Below, in pieces: positions 1-9,267 of a stretch of DNA of 10,849 nucleotides; position 1 is the first letter of the stretch, and each line of letters starts with the position of its first letter. Both the position numbers and the translations under genes were made by a program. A model generated the notes under the pieces. It worked only from the letters and a program-made list of their open reading frames with translations. It was not told the DNA's origin and did no database searches. Source of the stretch: Tepidisphaeraceae bacterium (lineage in GTDB: Bacteria; Planctomycetota; Phycisphaerae; Tepidisphaerales; Tepidisphaeraceae); NCBI GenBank assembly GCA_025450555.1, contig JANWHF010000054.1, positions 1 through 10,849 of the forward strand, written 5' to 3'.

Positions 1-2
1 AA

Positions 3-956
3 GAGCTCTCGATGCATGAGGTCATGACGGCGCTGCTGGAGTTGATTGAGAATCAGGTGTCGGATATCGCCGCCTCGGTACTGCTCGTTCAGGACGGCGC
101 AATCTGTCAATACGCGGCGAATCTGCCCCAGGAGCTTTCAAGCGAGGTCGAACAGCATTCCCTGCGGATCGCCTCGTCCCTTGTCGCGACTCACGGCGCC
201 GACCGTGCCAGTGTTTTCTGCTCGAGCTTCGAAGCTGATGTCTGGTCCAGCGCTGCTGACAAAGCGCGAGCCTCCGGGTTTCAAGTGGCCTGGGTTGCGC
301 CTGTCTTTCAGAAAGACGGCGCGCGCATTGGATTGATCGTGATTTACAGCCGGGAAAGCTGCGGACCTACAGCCGCCCAGCGCCGCACACTGCTGACAGC
401 CGGCGAGCTTTGCACCGTCGTCGTGGATCATTACCAAACGCATCACCAACTTGCTTACCTTGTCCAGCATGATTCACTGACCGGTCTGCCCAACCGCATT
501 CTGTTTGAAGACCGGCTCCATCAGGCCCTGGCCTCCTCGCGGCGCGAGGGGCGGCTCGTCGGCCTGCTGGCGATGGACATCGATCGATTCAAGTCGATCA
601 ACGATACGCTCGGCCACCAGGCGGGCGATTCGCTCCTCCAGCAATTCGCCCAGCGGCTTCGCGAGAACCTGCGGTCCAGCGACACGACCGCCCGAATGGG
701 CGGCGATGAATTCAGTGTTATCCTTCCCGACCTCAAGGCGCCCGAGCACGCCGCCGCGATCGCGCGGAAACTGATTGCCACGGCGCAAGAGCCGTTCTCG
801 ATCCTGGGCCGAGAGGTTCATGTCAGCACGAGCCTCGGCATCAGCATCTTCCCAATCAATGGCAACGACAGCCCCTCGCTGCAGAAAATGGCCGATGAAG
901 CGCTTTACGCAGTGAAGAGCGCAGGCCGAAACGGCTTTCGGTTCGCCTCCGAATAA
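3..956 (+). CDS. GAF-GGDEF diguanylate cyclase, 5' end outside the window
   Basis: The enzyme makes cyclic di-GMP from two GTP in the cytoplasm. Counting from the first visible Met (position 12), residues about 1-140 look like a GAF sensor domain and residues about 150-312 form a complete GGDEF domain. Visible hallmarks are DSLTGLPNR (154-162), the metal-binding Asp of DIDRFK (D189) and an intact GGDEF signature (230-234), so it should be catalytically active. An RSSD motif (221-224) five residues before GGDEF fits the product-inhibition I-site. No EAL or HD-GYP domain follows. The frame is open to the left edge without a stop, and the first visible helix already seems to be inside the GAF domain. 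The true start and further sensor domains (PAS or GAF are common in this family) therefore probably lie upstream; Met at position 12 cannot be excluded. The signal sensed is unknown. Confidence 0.9.
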   Translation, partial: ELSMHEVMTALLELIENQVSDIAASVLLVQDGAICQYAANLPQELSSEVEQHSLRIASSLVATHGADRASVFCSSFEADVWSSAADKARASGFQVAWVAPVFQKDGARIGLIVIYSRESCGPTAAQRRTLLTAGELCTVVVDHYQTHHQLAYLVQHDSLTGLPNRILFEDRLHQALASSRREGRLVGLLAMDIDRFKSINDTLGHQAGDSLLQQFAQRLRENLRSSDTTARMGGDEFSVILPDLKAPEHAAAIARKLIATAQEPFSILGREVHVSTSLGISIFPINGNDSPSLQKMADEALYAVKSAGRNGFRFASE

Positions 957-1100
957 TCAGGAGGCTCTCTTTCGCCGCCCACCGAGTCACTCCAGCAACT
1001 AACTTTGGAAAATATTCCGCCGGTCCCGACGTATTAGCCTTGAAGGGCTGCGCGGTCTAGCTGAAACTATTCCGGGTTCGTAAGACGCTCAGGCGGCTAC

Positions 1101-2693
1101 ATGGCGCGCGAGGAGGCTGATTTGTTGCGGACTGGCGCTCCGGCTGCTCCCCACGAGGGAGCCGATGTTCCTCTCACCTTTGTCATTCCACCCGGGAATC
1201 CCCCTGTAGGACAATCATCTAATTCAGTCGCCGATCTATCGCAGGCCATTTTGGAAATGCGCGCCGGCGATGCCCTGCGCGCCCAGGGCAAATTTGACCA
1301 GGCCTTTCAGCATTACCTTTCGGCCCTCCATCGCAACCCGAAGAATCCCGATGCCCTGTTTCGGGTCGGCATCAGCTTCTGGTATCACGGAAAGCAGGAC
1401 CAGGCGCTGCATCATCTTCAACAGGCCATCGCGCATCGGCCCGATTTCTGTGAGGCCCACGAGAATTTAGGCCAGATCCTGATGGAAGTGGGGCAGATCG
1501 CCGCGGCCTTACACCATGCCCGCATTGCCATGCACCTTGCGCCAAATCAGCCGGAGCAGGCGATTTCTTTCGCATTGGTGCTCGAAGCCAATCGGCAGAT
1601 TGATGAGTCGGTCCAGATCGTTCAGCCCCTGCTGGATCAGGGCTATCTTTCACCTCGCCTGGCGCTTTTATATGCGCGGCTGTCCACATCCTTGAAGACT
1701 CAGTGCAAGGCGCTGGAGCTGATCGATCGCGCGATGGCCGATCTTTCGCCGGTTCATCGCGAAGCGGCATCGTTGCAATTCATGGCCGCTCGCTTGCTCG
1801 ATAGCCTGGGTGAATACGACCGCGCCTTTGCCGCCGCCGAAAGAGCCAATGCAATGCGGCAAATTCATTTTGATCCGTCCGGCATCGAACGATTCATCGA
1901 CGATGCCATCGCGTTTTTCACGCCAGAGCGCCTAGCTCAATTGCCGCGCGCGACCCACGGAAGTAAGGCTCCGGTGTTCATCATCGGGATGCCTCGTAGC
2001 GGCACCACGCTCGTCGAGCAGATTCTTTCCTCGCATCCCTGCATCCACGGCGGTGGTGAGCTGACCTGGATCTGGCAGATTACTGAAGTCCTGGCGCAGC
2101 GGTGCGAGCGCGAAGGGCACCCATTGCCCGGCGGGTTTGCAAATCTCCAAGTCACCGATATGGACGGCCTCGCCCGGCAGTACCTGTCGGCGATCACCGC
2201 CCTGAGCCCTCAATCGGCCCGCATCACCGACAAATACCCCGCAAATTTCTTCCACCTCGGCTTTATCTCCCTGCTCTTCCCCGAAGCGCGCATCATCCAT
2301 TGCACCCGGGATCCAATGGATACGTGCCTGTCCTGCTATATGTCCGACTTTGCCAGCGGCAACCTGTTCAGCTTCGACCTGGGCCACCTGGGCAGCTTTT
2401 ATCGGCAATATGCCCGAATGATGGAGCATTGGAAGTCGGTGTTGCACGTCCCAATCCTCGAAGTTTGCTACGAAAACGTGGTGAACGATCTGGAAGGCCA
2501 ATCGCGCCGGCTCCTGCAATTCCTGCAGGTCGATTGGGACGATCGCTGCCTGCGTTTCCACGAGAATTCCCGCTTCGTTTCCACCCTCAGCAACCAGCAG
2601 GTCCGCCAGCCGATTTACAAGTCTTCCGTCGGCCGATGGCGTCAATATCAGCATCATCTTGCCCCATTGCAGGCCAGCTTGCACATCGACTGA
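1101..2693 (+). CDS. TPR-repeat sulfotransferase
   Basis: A 530-residue protein with an N-terminal TPR region and a C-terminal PAPS-dependent sulfotransferase domain. After a disordered start (residues 1-45), TPR units are visible at about 55-80, 83-114 and 117-148, with degenerate helices to about 250. The 5'-phosphosulfate loop is GMPRSGTTLVEQIL (296-309), the 3'-phosphate-binding segment is TRDPMDTCLS (402-411), and the C-terminal QVRQPIYKSSVGRW stretch is typical of the family. It should transfer sulfate from PAPS to a hydroxyl of a glycan or protein; the TPRs probably hold the acceptor. The acceptor cannot be told from sequence. No signal peptide or membrane span is seen, so it is probably cytoplasmic. 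The start at 1101 has only a weak GGCGG upstream; Met53 is a possible internal start, but it would cut off sequence just before the first TPR. It stands alone, 144 bases after the cyclase. Confidence 0.9.
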   Translation: MAREEADLLRTGAPAAPHEGADVPLTFVIPPGNPPVGQSSNSVADLSQAILEMRAGDALRAQGKFDQAFQHYLSALHRNPKNPDALFRVGISFWYHGKQDQALHHLQQAIAHRPDFCEAHENLGQILMEVGQIAAALHHARIAMHLAPNQPEQAISFALVLEANRQIDESVQIVQPLLDQGYLSPRLALLYARLSTSLKTQCKALELIDRAMADLSPVHREAASLQFMAARLLDSLGEYDRAFAAAERANAMRQIHFDPSGIERFIDDAIAFFTPERLAQLPRATHGSKAPVFIIGMPRSGTTLVEQILSSHPCIHGGGELTWIWQITEVLAQRCEREGHPLPGGFANLQVTDMDGLARQYLSAITALSPQSARITDKYPANFFHLGFISLLFPEARIIHCTRDPMDTCLSCYMSDFASGNLFSFDLGHLGSFYRQYARMMEHWKSVLHVPILEVCYENVVNDLEGQSRRLLQFLQVDWDDRCLRFHENSRFVSTLSNQQVRQPIYKSSVGRWRQYQHHLAPLQASLHID

Positions 2694-2924
2694 ACCCCCA
2701 CAGGAATGGCGGTTTTTGCCGCTTGGGCGCAACCTTTTAAGCAGAACGTGGTGATAGAGGGTGACCTCGTCTCGTCGCCCAGCTGAGGCCGATTTACGCC
2801 TTTGGCCGCGGAAATTATGATCGAGGTGGAATCTCCGCGCCGTGCGCTGTCGGCCATGCCCGTGTGGGCAGTTGGAATTAGTCAGCGGACGGCCCGGAGC
2901 CATAGGAAGGAAGAGGGTTCACCC

Positions 2925-3371
2925 ATGCACCATCGTGCCCCTAGGTCGAAGGCCTTGGCCTGTGTGATTGCCGCAGGCATCGGAATCGTCGGAATGTCGC
3001 GCATAACCGCCGCGGCTGATACCGGTAGGGTTGATTTCAATAAGGATATCAAGCCGATCATTCAGGAGTCCTGCATCAAGTGCCATAAGCCCGACCCAAA
3101 GAATCCGCGCAGTCCGGCGGCCGGGTTTAACCTCAGTGACAAGGCAGCGGCCATGAAGGGCGGAAAGGTCGGTCACGACATCGTCCCCGGCCACGCCGAC
3201 CAGAGCCTGATGTACAAGCTGTTGAAGGGACCGGTGCCCAACGGCAACCATAAAATTGATCCGATGCCCAAGGCCGGGCGCGGGCAAGCGTTCAAGCCGT
3301 TGTCCGATGCTAAAATTGAATTGATTGGTAAGTGGATCGATCAGGGCGCCGAGTGGCCGGATCAGAAGTAA
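2925..3371 (+). CDS. Secreted planctomycete-type c-type cytochrome domain protein
   Basis: A 148-residue exported protein, probably haem-binding. The frame is open upstream to 2802, but I choose the ATG at 2925: it is preceded by a purine-rich ribosome site (GGAAGGAAGAGGG) and begins a good signal peptide, with basic residues 4-9, a hydrophobic core 10-23 and likely cleavage after Ala31 (ITAAA|D). The mature part has the order of the planctomycete cytochrome C (PSCyt1-like) family: an FNKDIKPIIQ lead-in, haem motif CIKCH (C50, C53, H54), a middle GHADQSLMYKLL segment, and a C-terminal helix ending IDQGAEWPD. DPMPK may supply the axial Met, which is inferred. It works outside the cytoplasmic membrane, in electron transfer or as a small haem module; its partner is unknown. 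It is followed at once by a strong terminator and looks monocistronic. Confidence 0.87.
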   Translation: MHHRAPRSKALACVIAAGIGIVGMSRITAAADTGRVDFNKDIKPIIQESCIKCHKPDPKNPRSPAAGFNLSDKAAAMKGGKVGHDIVPGHADQSLMYKLLKGPVPNGNHKIDPMPKAGRGQAFKPLSDAKIELIGKWIDQGAEWPDQK

Positions 3372-3383
3372 GACCCTCGTATG

Positions 3384-3430
3384 AACCTCGCGCGCCTGGC
3401 GATAACCAGCCGGCGCGCGAGGTTGTTTTA
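3384..3430 (+). terminator. Rho-independent terminator of the cytochrome gene
   Basis: A 13-bp perfect stem (AACCTCGCGCGCC with GGCGCGCGAGGTT), extended by TGG/CCA across a small bulge, closes a short loop and is followed by GTTTTA. It lies 12 bases after the stop of the cytochrome gene and 30 bases before the sigma factor start, so it separates the two units. Any longer frame for the sigma gene that starts before 3461 would have to run through this hairpin. Confidence 0.85.
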
Positions 3431-3460
3431 GAGGTTCGAAAACCGCTACAGCAAGGGCCA

Positions 3461-4062
3461 ATGACCTTAGACGCTCAGCTTTTGCTCAATCAAGCGCGCG
3501 GCGGCAGCGAGAAGGCGCTGGGACAGCTTCTGGAATCCTACTCGCGCTACCTGACCCTGCTGGCGCGCGTGCAGATTGGCCGACGGTTGCAGGGAAAAGT
3601 TGACCCCAGCGACGTGGTCCAGGAGACGTTTCTCGAGGCCCATCGGCAGATCGCCAATTTTCGCGGCAACAGCGAAGGCGAATTGGTCGCGTGGCTTCGG
3701 CGGATCCTGGCCGGGCAGATCGCGCTGACCCTTCGCCGGTTTCTGGGAACCAAAGGCCGCGATCTGAAGCTGGAGCGCGAGTTGGCGGCGCAGCTCGATC
3801 AGTCATCAGAGATTCTGGACGGCGGGCTGGTGGCGTCCAACAGCACCCCCAGCCAGCATGCTTCGCGGCGTGAGCAGGCGCTGCTTCTGGCCGATGCACT
3901 GGATCGCCTGCCGGAAGATTATCGCGAGGTAATCATTCTCCGGCATCTTGAAGGGCTGAGTTTCGCGGAGGTTTCGCAGCGCATGGAGCGCAGCGAGGAC
4001 AGCGTGCAAAAGTTATGGGTCCGAGCGCTGGCCAACCTGCGCCGCTCCCTTGGAGGCGCACC

Positions 4063-4066
<4 letters not shown>
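3461..4066 (+). CDS. ECF sigma factor, Planctomycetes-type sigma-70 subfamily
   Basis: A 201-residue RNA polymerase sigma factor of the ECF type. Region 2 is marked by the DPSDVVQETFLEA helix (48-60) and the following aromatic/Arg-rich helix. Region 4 (about 145-195) contains LPEDYREVIILRHLEGLSF and the helix-turn-helix SEDSVQKLWVRALANLRR. The linker is long (about 95-140), as in the planctomycete-specific subfamily. I choose the ATG at 3461 because it has AAGGG at a proper distance and lies after the terminator; the open frame back to 3332 would overlap the cytochrome gene and read through the terminator. The stop overlaps the next gene as ATGA, so translation is coupled to the kinase. No anti-sigma gene is visible. 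In known ECF/kinase pairs the kinase activates the sigma factor by phosphorylation; that this applies here is inferred. Confidence 0.93.
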
Positions 4067-6489
<2,423 letters not shown>

Positions 6490-6539
6490 TTGCGATTGAG
6501 ACGAGCCGGTACCGCGCGGCGCGAATGATCTTCTTTTAG

Positions 6540-6559
6540 CCGCCCCGCCTGCGGGGCGC
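6540..6559. terminator. GC-rich hairpin after the kinase, possible terminator
   Basis: CGCCCCGC and GCGGGGCG form a perfect 8-bp stem with a two-base loop, about 50 bases after the kinase stop. There is no T-tract on its 3' side on the + strand, only a TTCTTTTAG run before it, so it is either a weak terminator or a 3'-end stabilising hairpin. Confidence 0.45.
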
Positions 6560-6600
6560 GTTCAATAACACTCCATAGCGAGCGTGACAAACCCGCGGTT

Positions 6601-6631
6601 TCATGCGAAGGTCAACGCTTTGACCGCATGA
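6601..6631. promoter_or_regulatory. Imperfect palindrome before the transporter gene, possible operator
   Basis: TCATGC pairs with GCATGA and GGTCAA pairs with TTGACC around a CGCT centre, with a three-base bulge (GAA) on the left arm. It ends 15 bases before the preferred start of the transporter. It could be a binding site for a dimeric repressor, or an RNA hairpin that hides the alternative ATG at 6628. The structure is read directly; the role is inferred. Confidence 0.4.
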
Positions 6632-6645
6632 CCCGCGGGAGGGAT

Positions 6646-8016
6646 ATGTCCGATCCGGTTTCGTCCGCGCCGCTGCCCGTTGCGCGTCTGAATTACCAGC
6701 AGCAGTTCCCCAACTATCGATACTGGCGCGTGCGCATGCTGGCCACGTCGCTGGTCGGCTACGCCATCTTCTACTTCGTCCGCACCAATATTTCCGTGGC
6801 ACTGCCGGTCATGGAAAAGAGCCTCCATGAATCGAAGGAGAACCTCGGCTTCGTGCTGACGGTGGGGGGCGTCGTCTACGGCATCTCCAAATTCATTAAC
6901 GGATTTCTCGGCGATCGCGCCAATCCTCGCTATTTCATGGCGCTGGGACTGTTCCTCTGCGCGGTCATGAATGTTTTCTTTGGGCTCAGCAGCAGCCTGG
7001 CGATGCTCGCGCTGTTCTGGTTTCTCAACAATTGGGCGCAGGGCATGGGATTTCCGCCTTGCGCTAAGACGATGGGCTACTGGTTCAGCCCGCGCGAGCG
7101 ATCGACCACCTTCGGCATCTGGCACACCGGTCACACGATGGGCGCGGCCCTGGTTTCAGTCCTCACCGGATACCTCATCAAATACTGGGGCAACTGGAGG
7201 CTCTGCTTTTTTGTTCCCGCGGGTCTGGCGGTGCTGGGCTCTCTGATGATCCTCGCAAGCCTGCGAGATACCCCCGAATCGATGGGGCTTCCGCCGGTCG
7301 AGCTTTATAAGGGCGAACAGACCGAACAGGAGCTGGAGGCGGAAATCGAGGCGGCCCAGCCCTACTGGAAAATCGTCTGGGACATGGTGCTGACCAGCAA
7401 ATTCATGTGGATCATCAGCGTCGCCAATTTCCTGGTCTACACGCTTCGCTATGCCGCCGTCTTCTGGGGGCCGACCATGCTGCAGGAGCTCAAGCACGTC
7501 TCGCCCGCCGGCAGCGGCTGGATGCAATTCAGCTTCGAGATCGCCGGCATGGTCAGCGCCTTGATCAGCGGCTACGTCGCCGACCACTGGTTCGGCGGCC
7601 GTGCTGGCCGAGTCTGCGCCATCGCAATGGCCGCGATGGCTGGCATCGTTTATGTCTTCTGGAAGCTACCGCCGGGCCACGCGATGCTCACCACCGCCTG
7701 CTACATCGCCATGGGCTTCATGGTCTACATTCCGCAAATGCTCATCGCCGCCATCGCGATGAACCTGGGAACCAAGCGCGCCGCCGCTGCCGCGGTGGGT
7801 TTGACTGGCATTTTGGGTTATGCGAGCACTGCCGTCAGCGGCTTTGGCGTCGGCTTCATCGTCGATCACACTGGCTGGAACGGCGCCTTCGAAATGATGA
7901 TTGTCTGTGCCGCCGCCACGCTGGTCTTGATGGTCCTGACGTGGAACGTCGGAGCGCATCACGAGCTGCCACGCGAAAGTGCTTTTCGGGTTGCCGAACC
8001 AGCTAAAGGTTCCTGA
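6646..8016 (+). CDS. MFS organophosphate:phosphate antiporter (GlpT/UhpC type)
   Basis: A 456-residue inner-membrane transporter with about 12 hydrophobic spans and a polar central loop near 215-245. It matches the OPA family of the MFS, which exchanges glycerol-3-phosphate or hexose phosphates for phosphate. Residues essential in GlpT have counterparts: R46 in span 1 (FYFVRTNI), K82 (GISKFINGFLGDRANPR), H163 in span 5 (WHTGHTMG) and R268 in span 7 (YTLRYAAVFW). It should therefore bind a phosphorylated substrate; which one is open, and a UhpC-like sensor role is possible. Start: ATG 6646 follows GGGAGGG closely (three bases after GGAGG), whereas ATG 6628, six codons earlier, has no suitably spaced ribosome site and lies in a palindrome. 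The last codons (Ala-Lys-Gly-Ser) and the stop are supplied by the repeat at 8003-8025, so the original C-terminus may have been changed. Confidence 0.9.
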   Translation: MSDPVSSAPLPVARLNYQQQFPNYRYWRVRMLATSLVGYAIFYFVRTNISVALPVMEKSLHESKENLGFVLTVGGVVYGISKFINGFLGDRANPRYFMALGLFLCAVMNVFFGLSSSLAMLALFWFLNNWAQGMGFPPCAKTMGYWFSPRERSTTFGIWHTGHTMGAALVSVLTGYLIKYWGNWRLCFFVPAGLAVLGSLMILASLRDTPESMGLPPVELYKGEQTEQELEAEIEAAQPYWKIVWDMVLTSKFMWIISVANFLVYTLRYAAVFWGPTMLQELKHVSPAGSGWMQFSFEIAGMVSALISGYVADHWFGGRAGRVCAIAMAAMAGIVYVFWKLPPGHAMLTTACYIAMGFMVYIPQMLIAAIAMNLGTKRAAAAAVGLTGILGYASTAVSGFGVGFIVDHTGWNGAFEMMIVCAAATLVLMVLTWNVGAHHELPRESAFRVAEPAKGS

Positions 8017-8025
8017 CACCTTTAG
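8003..8025. repeat. Palindromic repeat, copy 1
   Basis: CTAAAGGT and ACCTTTAG form a perfect 8-bp inverted repeat around TCCTGAC. The TGA in the centre is the stop codon of the transporter. The following ATTGGA matches the flank of copy 2 (GTTGGA), so the copies share arm, centre (CCTGACA) and flank. Such elements resemble REP-type palindromes mobilised by Y1/REP-associated transposases; that link is inferred. Confidence 0.8.
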
Positions 8026-8039
8026 ATTGGACCGCCGTC

Positions 8040-8058
8040 TTGATCCCCATAGGATCAA
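8040..8058. repeat. Small inverted repeat TTGATCC/GGATCAA
   Basis: A perfect 7-bp stem with a five-base loop (CCATA), between repeat copy 1 and the half copy. It has no T-tract, so a terminator role is weak. A related GGATCAA also occurs at 8107-8113. Confidence 0.5.
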
Positions 8059-8095
8059 CTTGGGATGAACTCTGACGGGGACACGACCGTTCCCC

Positions 8096-8110
8096 ATACC
8101 TTTAATTGGA
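8096..8110. repeat. Degenerate half copy of the palindromic repeat
   Basis: ATACCTTTAATTGGA matches the right arm and flank of the repeat copies at 8018-8031 and 8746-8758 with small changes; CTCTGACGGG upstream (8070-8079) may be the decayed centre. The left CTAAAGGT arm is missing. It directly abuts the transposase remnant, suggesting a junction where a mobile element was deleted or rearranged. Confidence 0.5.
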
Positions 8111-8217
8111 TCAACTTTTGCAAGTTGCATAAGACGATCCGCGTCACCCCCGCCATGGAAGCTGGCCTCACGGATCATGTTTGGGAAATAGAAGACTTGC
8201 TGGCGCTGATCGATTAA
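8107..8217 (+). pseudogene. C-terminal remnant of a DDE (IS1-like) transposase
   Basis: In the frame that ends with TAA at 8217 the translation contains NFCKLHKTIRVTP, AMEAGLTDHVW and EIEDLLALID. This matches the last ~36 residues of a transposase type often annotated as IS1-like, in which an N-F-x-x-x-H-x-T-L/I-R-x-T-P-A-M-x-A-G segment is followed by D-H-V-W. There is no start codon and the catalytic core is absent; the upstream sequence is palindromic repeat DNA instead. It is a broken 3' end left after most of the element was lost. The family is recognised from memory of the motif; the exact IS family is uncertain. Confidence 0.72.
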
Positions 8218-8235
8218 GCCATACCGGCAAACGCG

Positions 8236-8258
8236 AGCCGCCTACGGGCGGCTTTTTT
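8236..8258 (+). terminator. Intrinsic terminator behind the transposase remnant
   Basis: AGCCGCC and GGCGGCT form a 7-bp stem with a TACG loop, ending in six Ts. It lies 18 bases after the remnant's stop and only 26 bases before the next gene, so that gene must have its own promoter in or just after this hairpin. Confidence 0.88.
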
Positions 8259-8283
8259 CATGCGCGATTGGTAAGATGGTGCC

Positions 8284-8733
8284 GTGAAGCGACTGCGGCG
8301 TATCGCGTGGAATTCGTTGATAGCGGGATCATTGCTCTTGAGTGCGGCCACAGTGGCATTGTGGTCACGCAGCTATACTTTGCCGTGGAAAACAGAATTT
8401 GGCACGCCGCTGCATAACGGCTCTATTGAAACCGGCGACGAATGGGCGTGGCGACTAAGTTCCTCGCAGGGCCATATTGATCTTGAGCCGGTCTGTTCGT
8501 TCTATTCCTGGCGCGTGACTTACTGGAAGATTGTGGCGTTGTGGCTGATCCTTCCAGCCTATGCCGTATTCCTGCGGGCCCAGAATTGGCGGGCTTCGCG
8601 AAAACCGCCTAAATGTTCCTGCAAAATATGTGGATATGATCTTCGCGCCACACCCGACCGATGCCCCGAATGCGGAACCGTGCAACCCGGAAAAATCAAA
8701 ATTTCACAACTGAATCCAACTAAAGGTCCCTGA
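8284..8733 (+). CDS. Membrane protein with C-terminal zinc ribbon (CGYDLRATPDRCPECG family), function unknown
   Basis: A 149-residue protein of a kind I associate with planctomycetes, without a known role. Visible parts: a basic N-terminus, first membrane span at about 11-28, an outer loop 30-78 rich in Trp and charged residues, second span at about 80-97, then a cytoplasmic tail with a four-cysteine zinc ribbon (C113, C116, C127, C130) containing GYDLRATPDRCPEC. Both termini should be inside. The start is GTG at 8284; no ribosome site precedes it, and a TAAGAT hexamer at 8272-8277 would put a transcript start almost at the GTG, so a leaderless message is possible. The last residues (NPTKGP) and the TGA come from the palindromic repeat at 8711-8762, so the natural C-terminus probably ended near residue 140. 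Confidence 0.8.
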   Translation: MKRLRRIAWNSLIAGSLLLSAATVALWSRSYTLPWKTEFGTPLHNGSIETGDEWAWRLSSSQGHIDLEPVCSFYSWRVTYWKIVALWLILPAYAVFLRAQNWRASRKPPKCSCKICGYDLRATPDRCPECGTVQPGKIKISQLNPTKGP

Positions 8734-8762
8734 CACGTCCCTGACACCTTTAGTTGGACTCA
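8711..8762. repeat. Palindromic repeat, copy 2 (long form)
   Basis: TCCAACTAAAGGT (8715-8727) and ACCTTTAGTTGGA (8746-8758) are perfect 13-bp inverted arms; pairing extends to 17 bp with one mismatch (8711-8727 with 8746-8762). The 18-base centre holds CCCTGAC twice around ACGT, as if the centre of copy 1 had been duplicated. The first TGA in the centre is the stop codon of the zinc-ribbon gene. Confidence 0.85.
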
Positions 8763-8888
8763 AAACCTCTCATCCGGCAGCAACTTGCGCTTCACCGCTT
8801 CGGGGAGACAAACAGCTTGAACGACCTTCTCTGTCACAAAACCTACTCCTGGAACAACGATCGCGCGGAAAGCAACTAAATTCAGCAA

Positions 8889-8970
8889 ATTTCGCGAAAT
8901 ATATTCTTGCCTCGCACGTTTGTTCGGTTATAGTATGGAGTAGTAGTTGTGTGTTTGAATGTTTCGCGAA
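8889..8970 (+). promoter_or_regulatory. Orphan promoter with LexA-like dyad and paired TTCGCGAA palindromes
   Basis: TTGCCT (8907-8912) and TATAGT (8929-8934), 16 bases apart, make a good sigma-70-type promoter. The spacer holds CGCAC-GTTT-GTTCG (8913-8926), one mismatch from a CGAAC-N4-GTTCG dyad of the type bound by Gram-positive-like LexA. The 12-bp palindrome ATTTCGCGAAAT (8889-8900) lies upstream, and TTCGCGAA recurs downstream at 8963-8970. No recognisable gene follows within 250 bases; the frames starting at 8951 or 8983 give only a 50-61 residue peptide without motifs. Confidence 0.45.
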
Positions 8971-9022
8971 GGGAACGATCGTCATGGGCGCACAGGAGAC
9001 GCAGGGGATTTGCACCCGGGGT

Positions 9023-9038
9023 GGCGGCTTCAGCCGCC
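9023..9038. repeat. GGCGGC-TTCA-GCCGCC hairpin
   Basis: A perfect 6-bp GC stem (7 bp if the inner T-A pair is counted), followed four bases later by CCTTTTG. It could act as a weak terminator for a transcript from the promoter at 8907-8934; that is inferred. Confidence 0.5.
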
Positions 9039-9113
9039 AGCCTTTTGACCGTGGGCGCGGGAGCATCGAGGACTCCTCAATCTGTCGCACCAGCGGGCGA
9101 AAAATTGAAAAAG

Positions 9114-9140
9114 TGATGCAATATGATGCATTTTGATGCA
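9114..9140. repeat. Three TGATGCA units at exact 10-bp spacing
   Basis: TGATGCA starts at 9114, 9124 and 9134. The spacers are ATA and TTT, so the period is exactly 10 bases, about one helical turn. A related tract (GTTGCA, same period) lies at 9523-9558. Confidence 0.8.
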
Positions 9141-9267
9141 TGACTTGTGGAAGAGGTTTCGGAGGTACACAACAGGTGGTGGTATGTTCACTACCTCGAT
9201 GAACTGATTCTCGTCGTCAGAAGGACCAATGAACGCAGGTAAAAATGAAAATTCGTTTGACAATCGT

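Noticed and set aside
957..1100. Terminator or promoter between the cyclase and sulfotransferase genes
   Set aside because: I see no strong hairpin with a T-tract and no clear -35/-10 pair in these 144 bases.
1932..2903. Long - strand frame (323 codons)
   Set aside because: It is antisense to the sulfotransferase domain, whose PAPS-binding motifs are clear on the + strand.
2802..2924. Longer N-terminus for the small cytochrome protein
   Set aside because: The extension has no signal peptide character and puts the clear signal sequence in the interior; ATG 2925 has a good ribosome site.
2694..2924. Regulatory RNA or terminator between the sulfotransferase and cytochrome genes
   Set aside because: Only short, weak stems (such as GCGG/CCGC around a T-run, and TGCCC/GGGCA) are present; nothing supports a specific element.
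8951..9136. Small frame behind the LexA-like promoter (61 codons; internal ATG at 8983)
   Set aside because: No recognisable motif, weak ribosome site, and it crosses the 9023-9038 hairpin. I keep it only as a possibility in the promoter finding.
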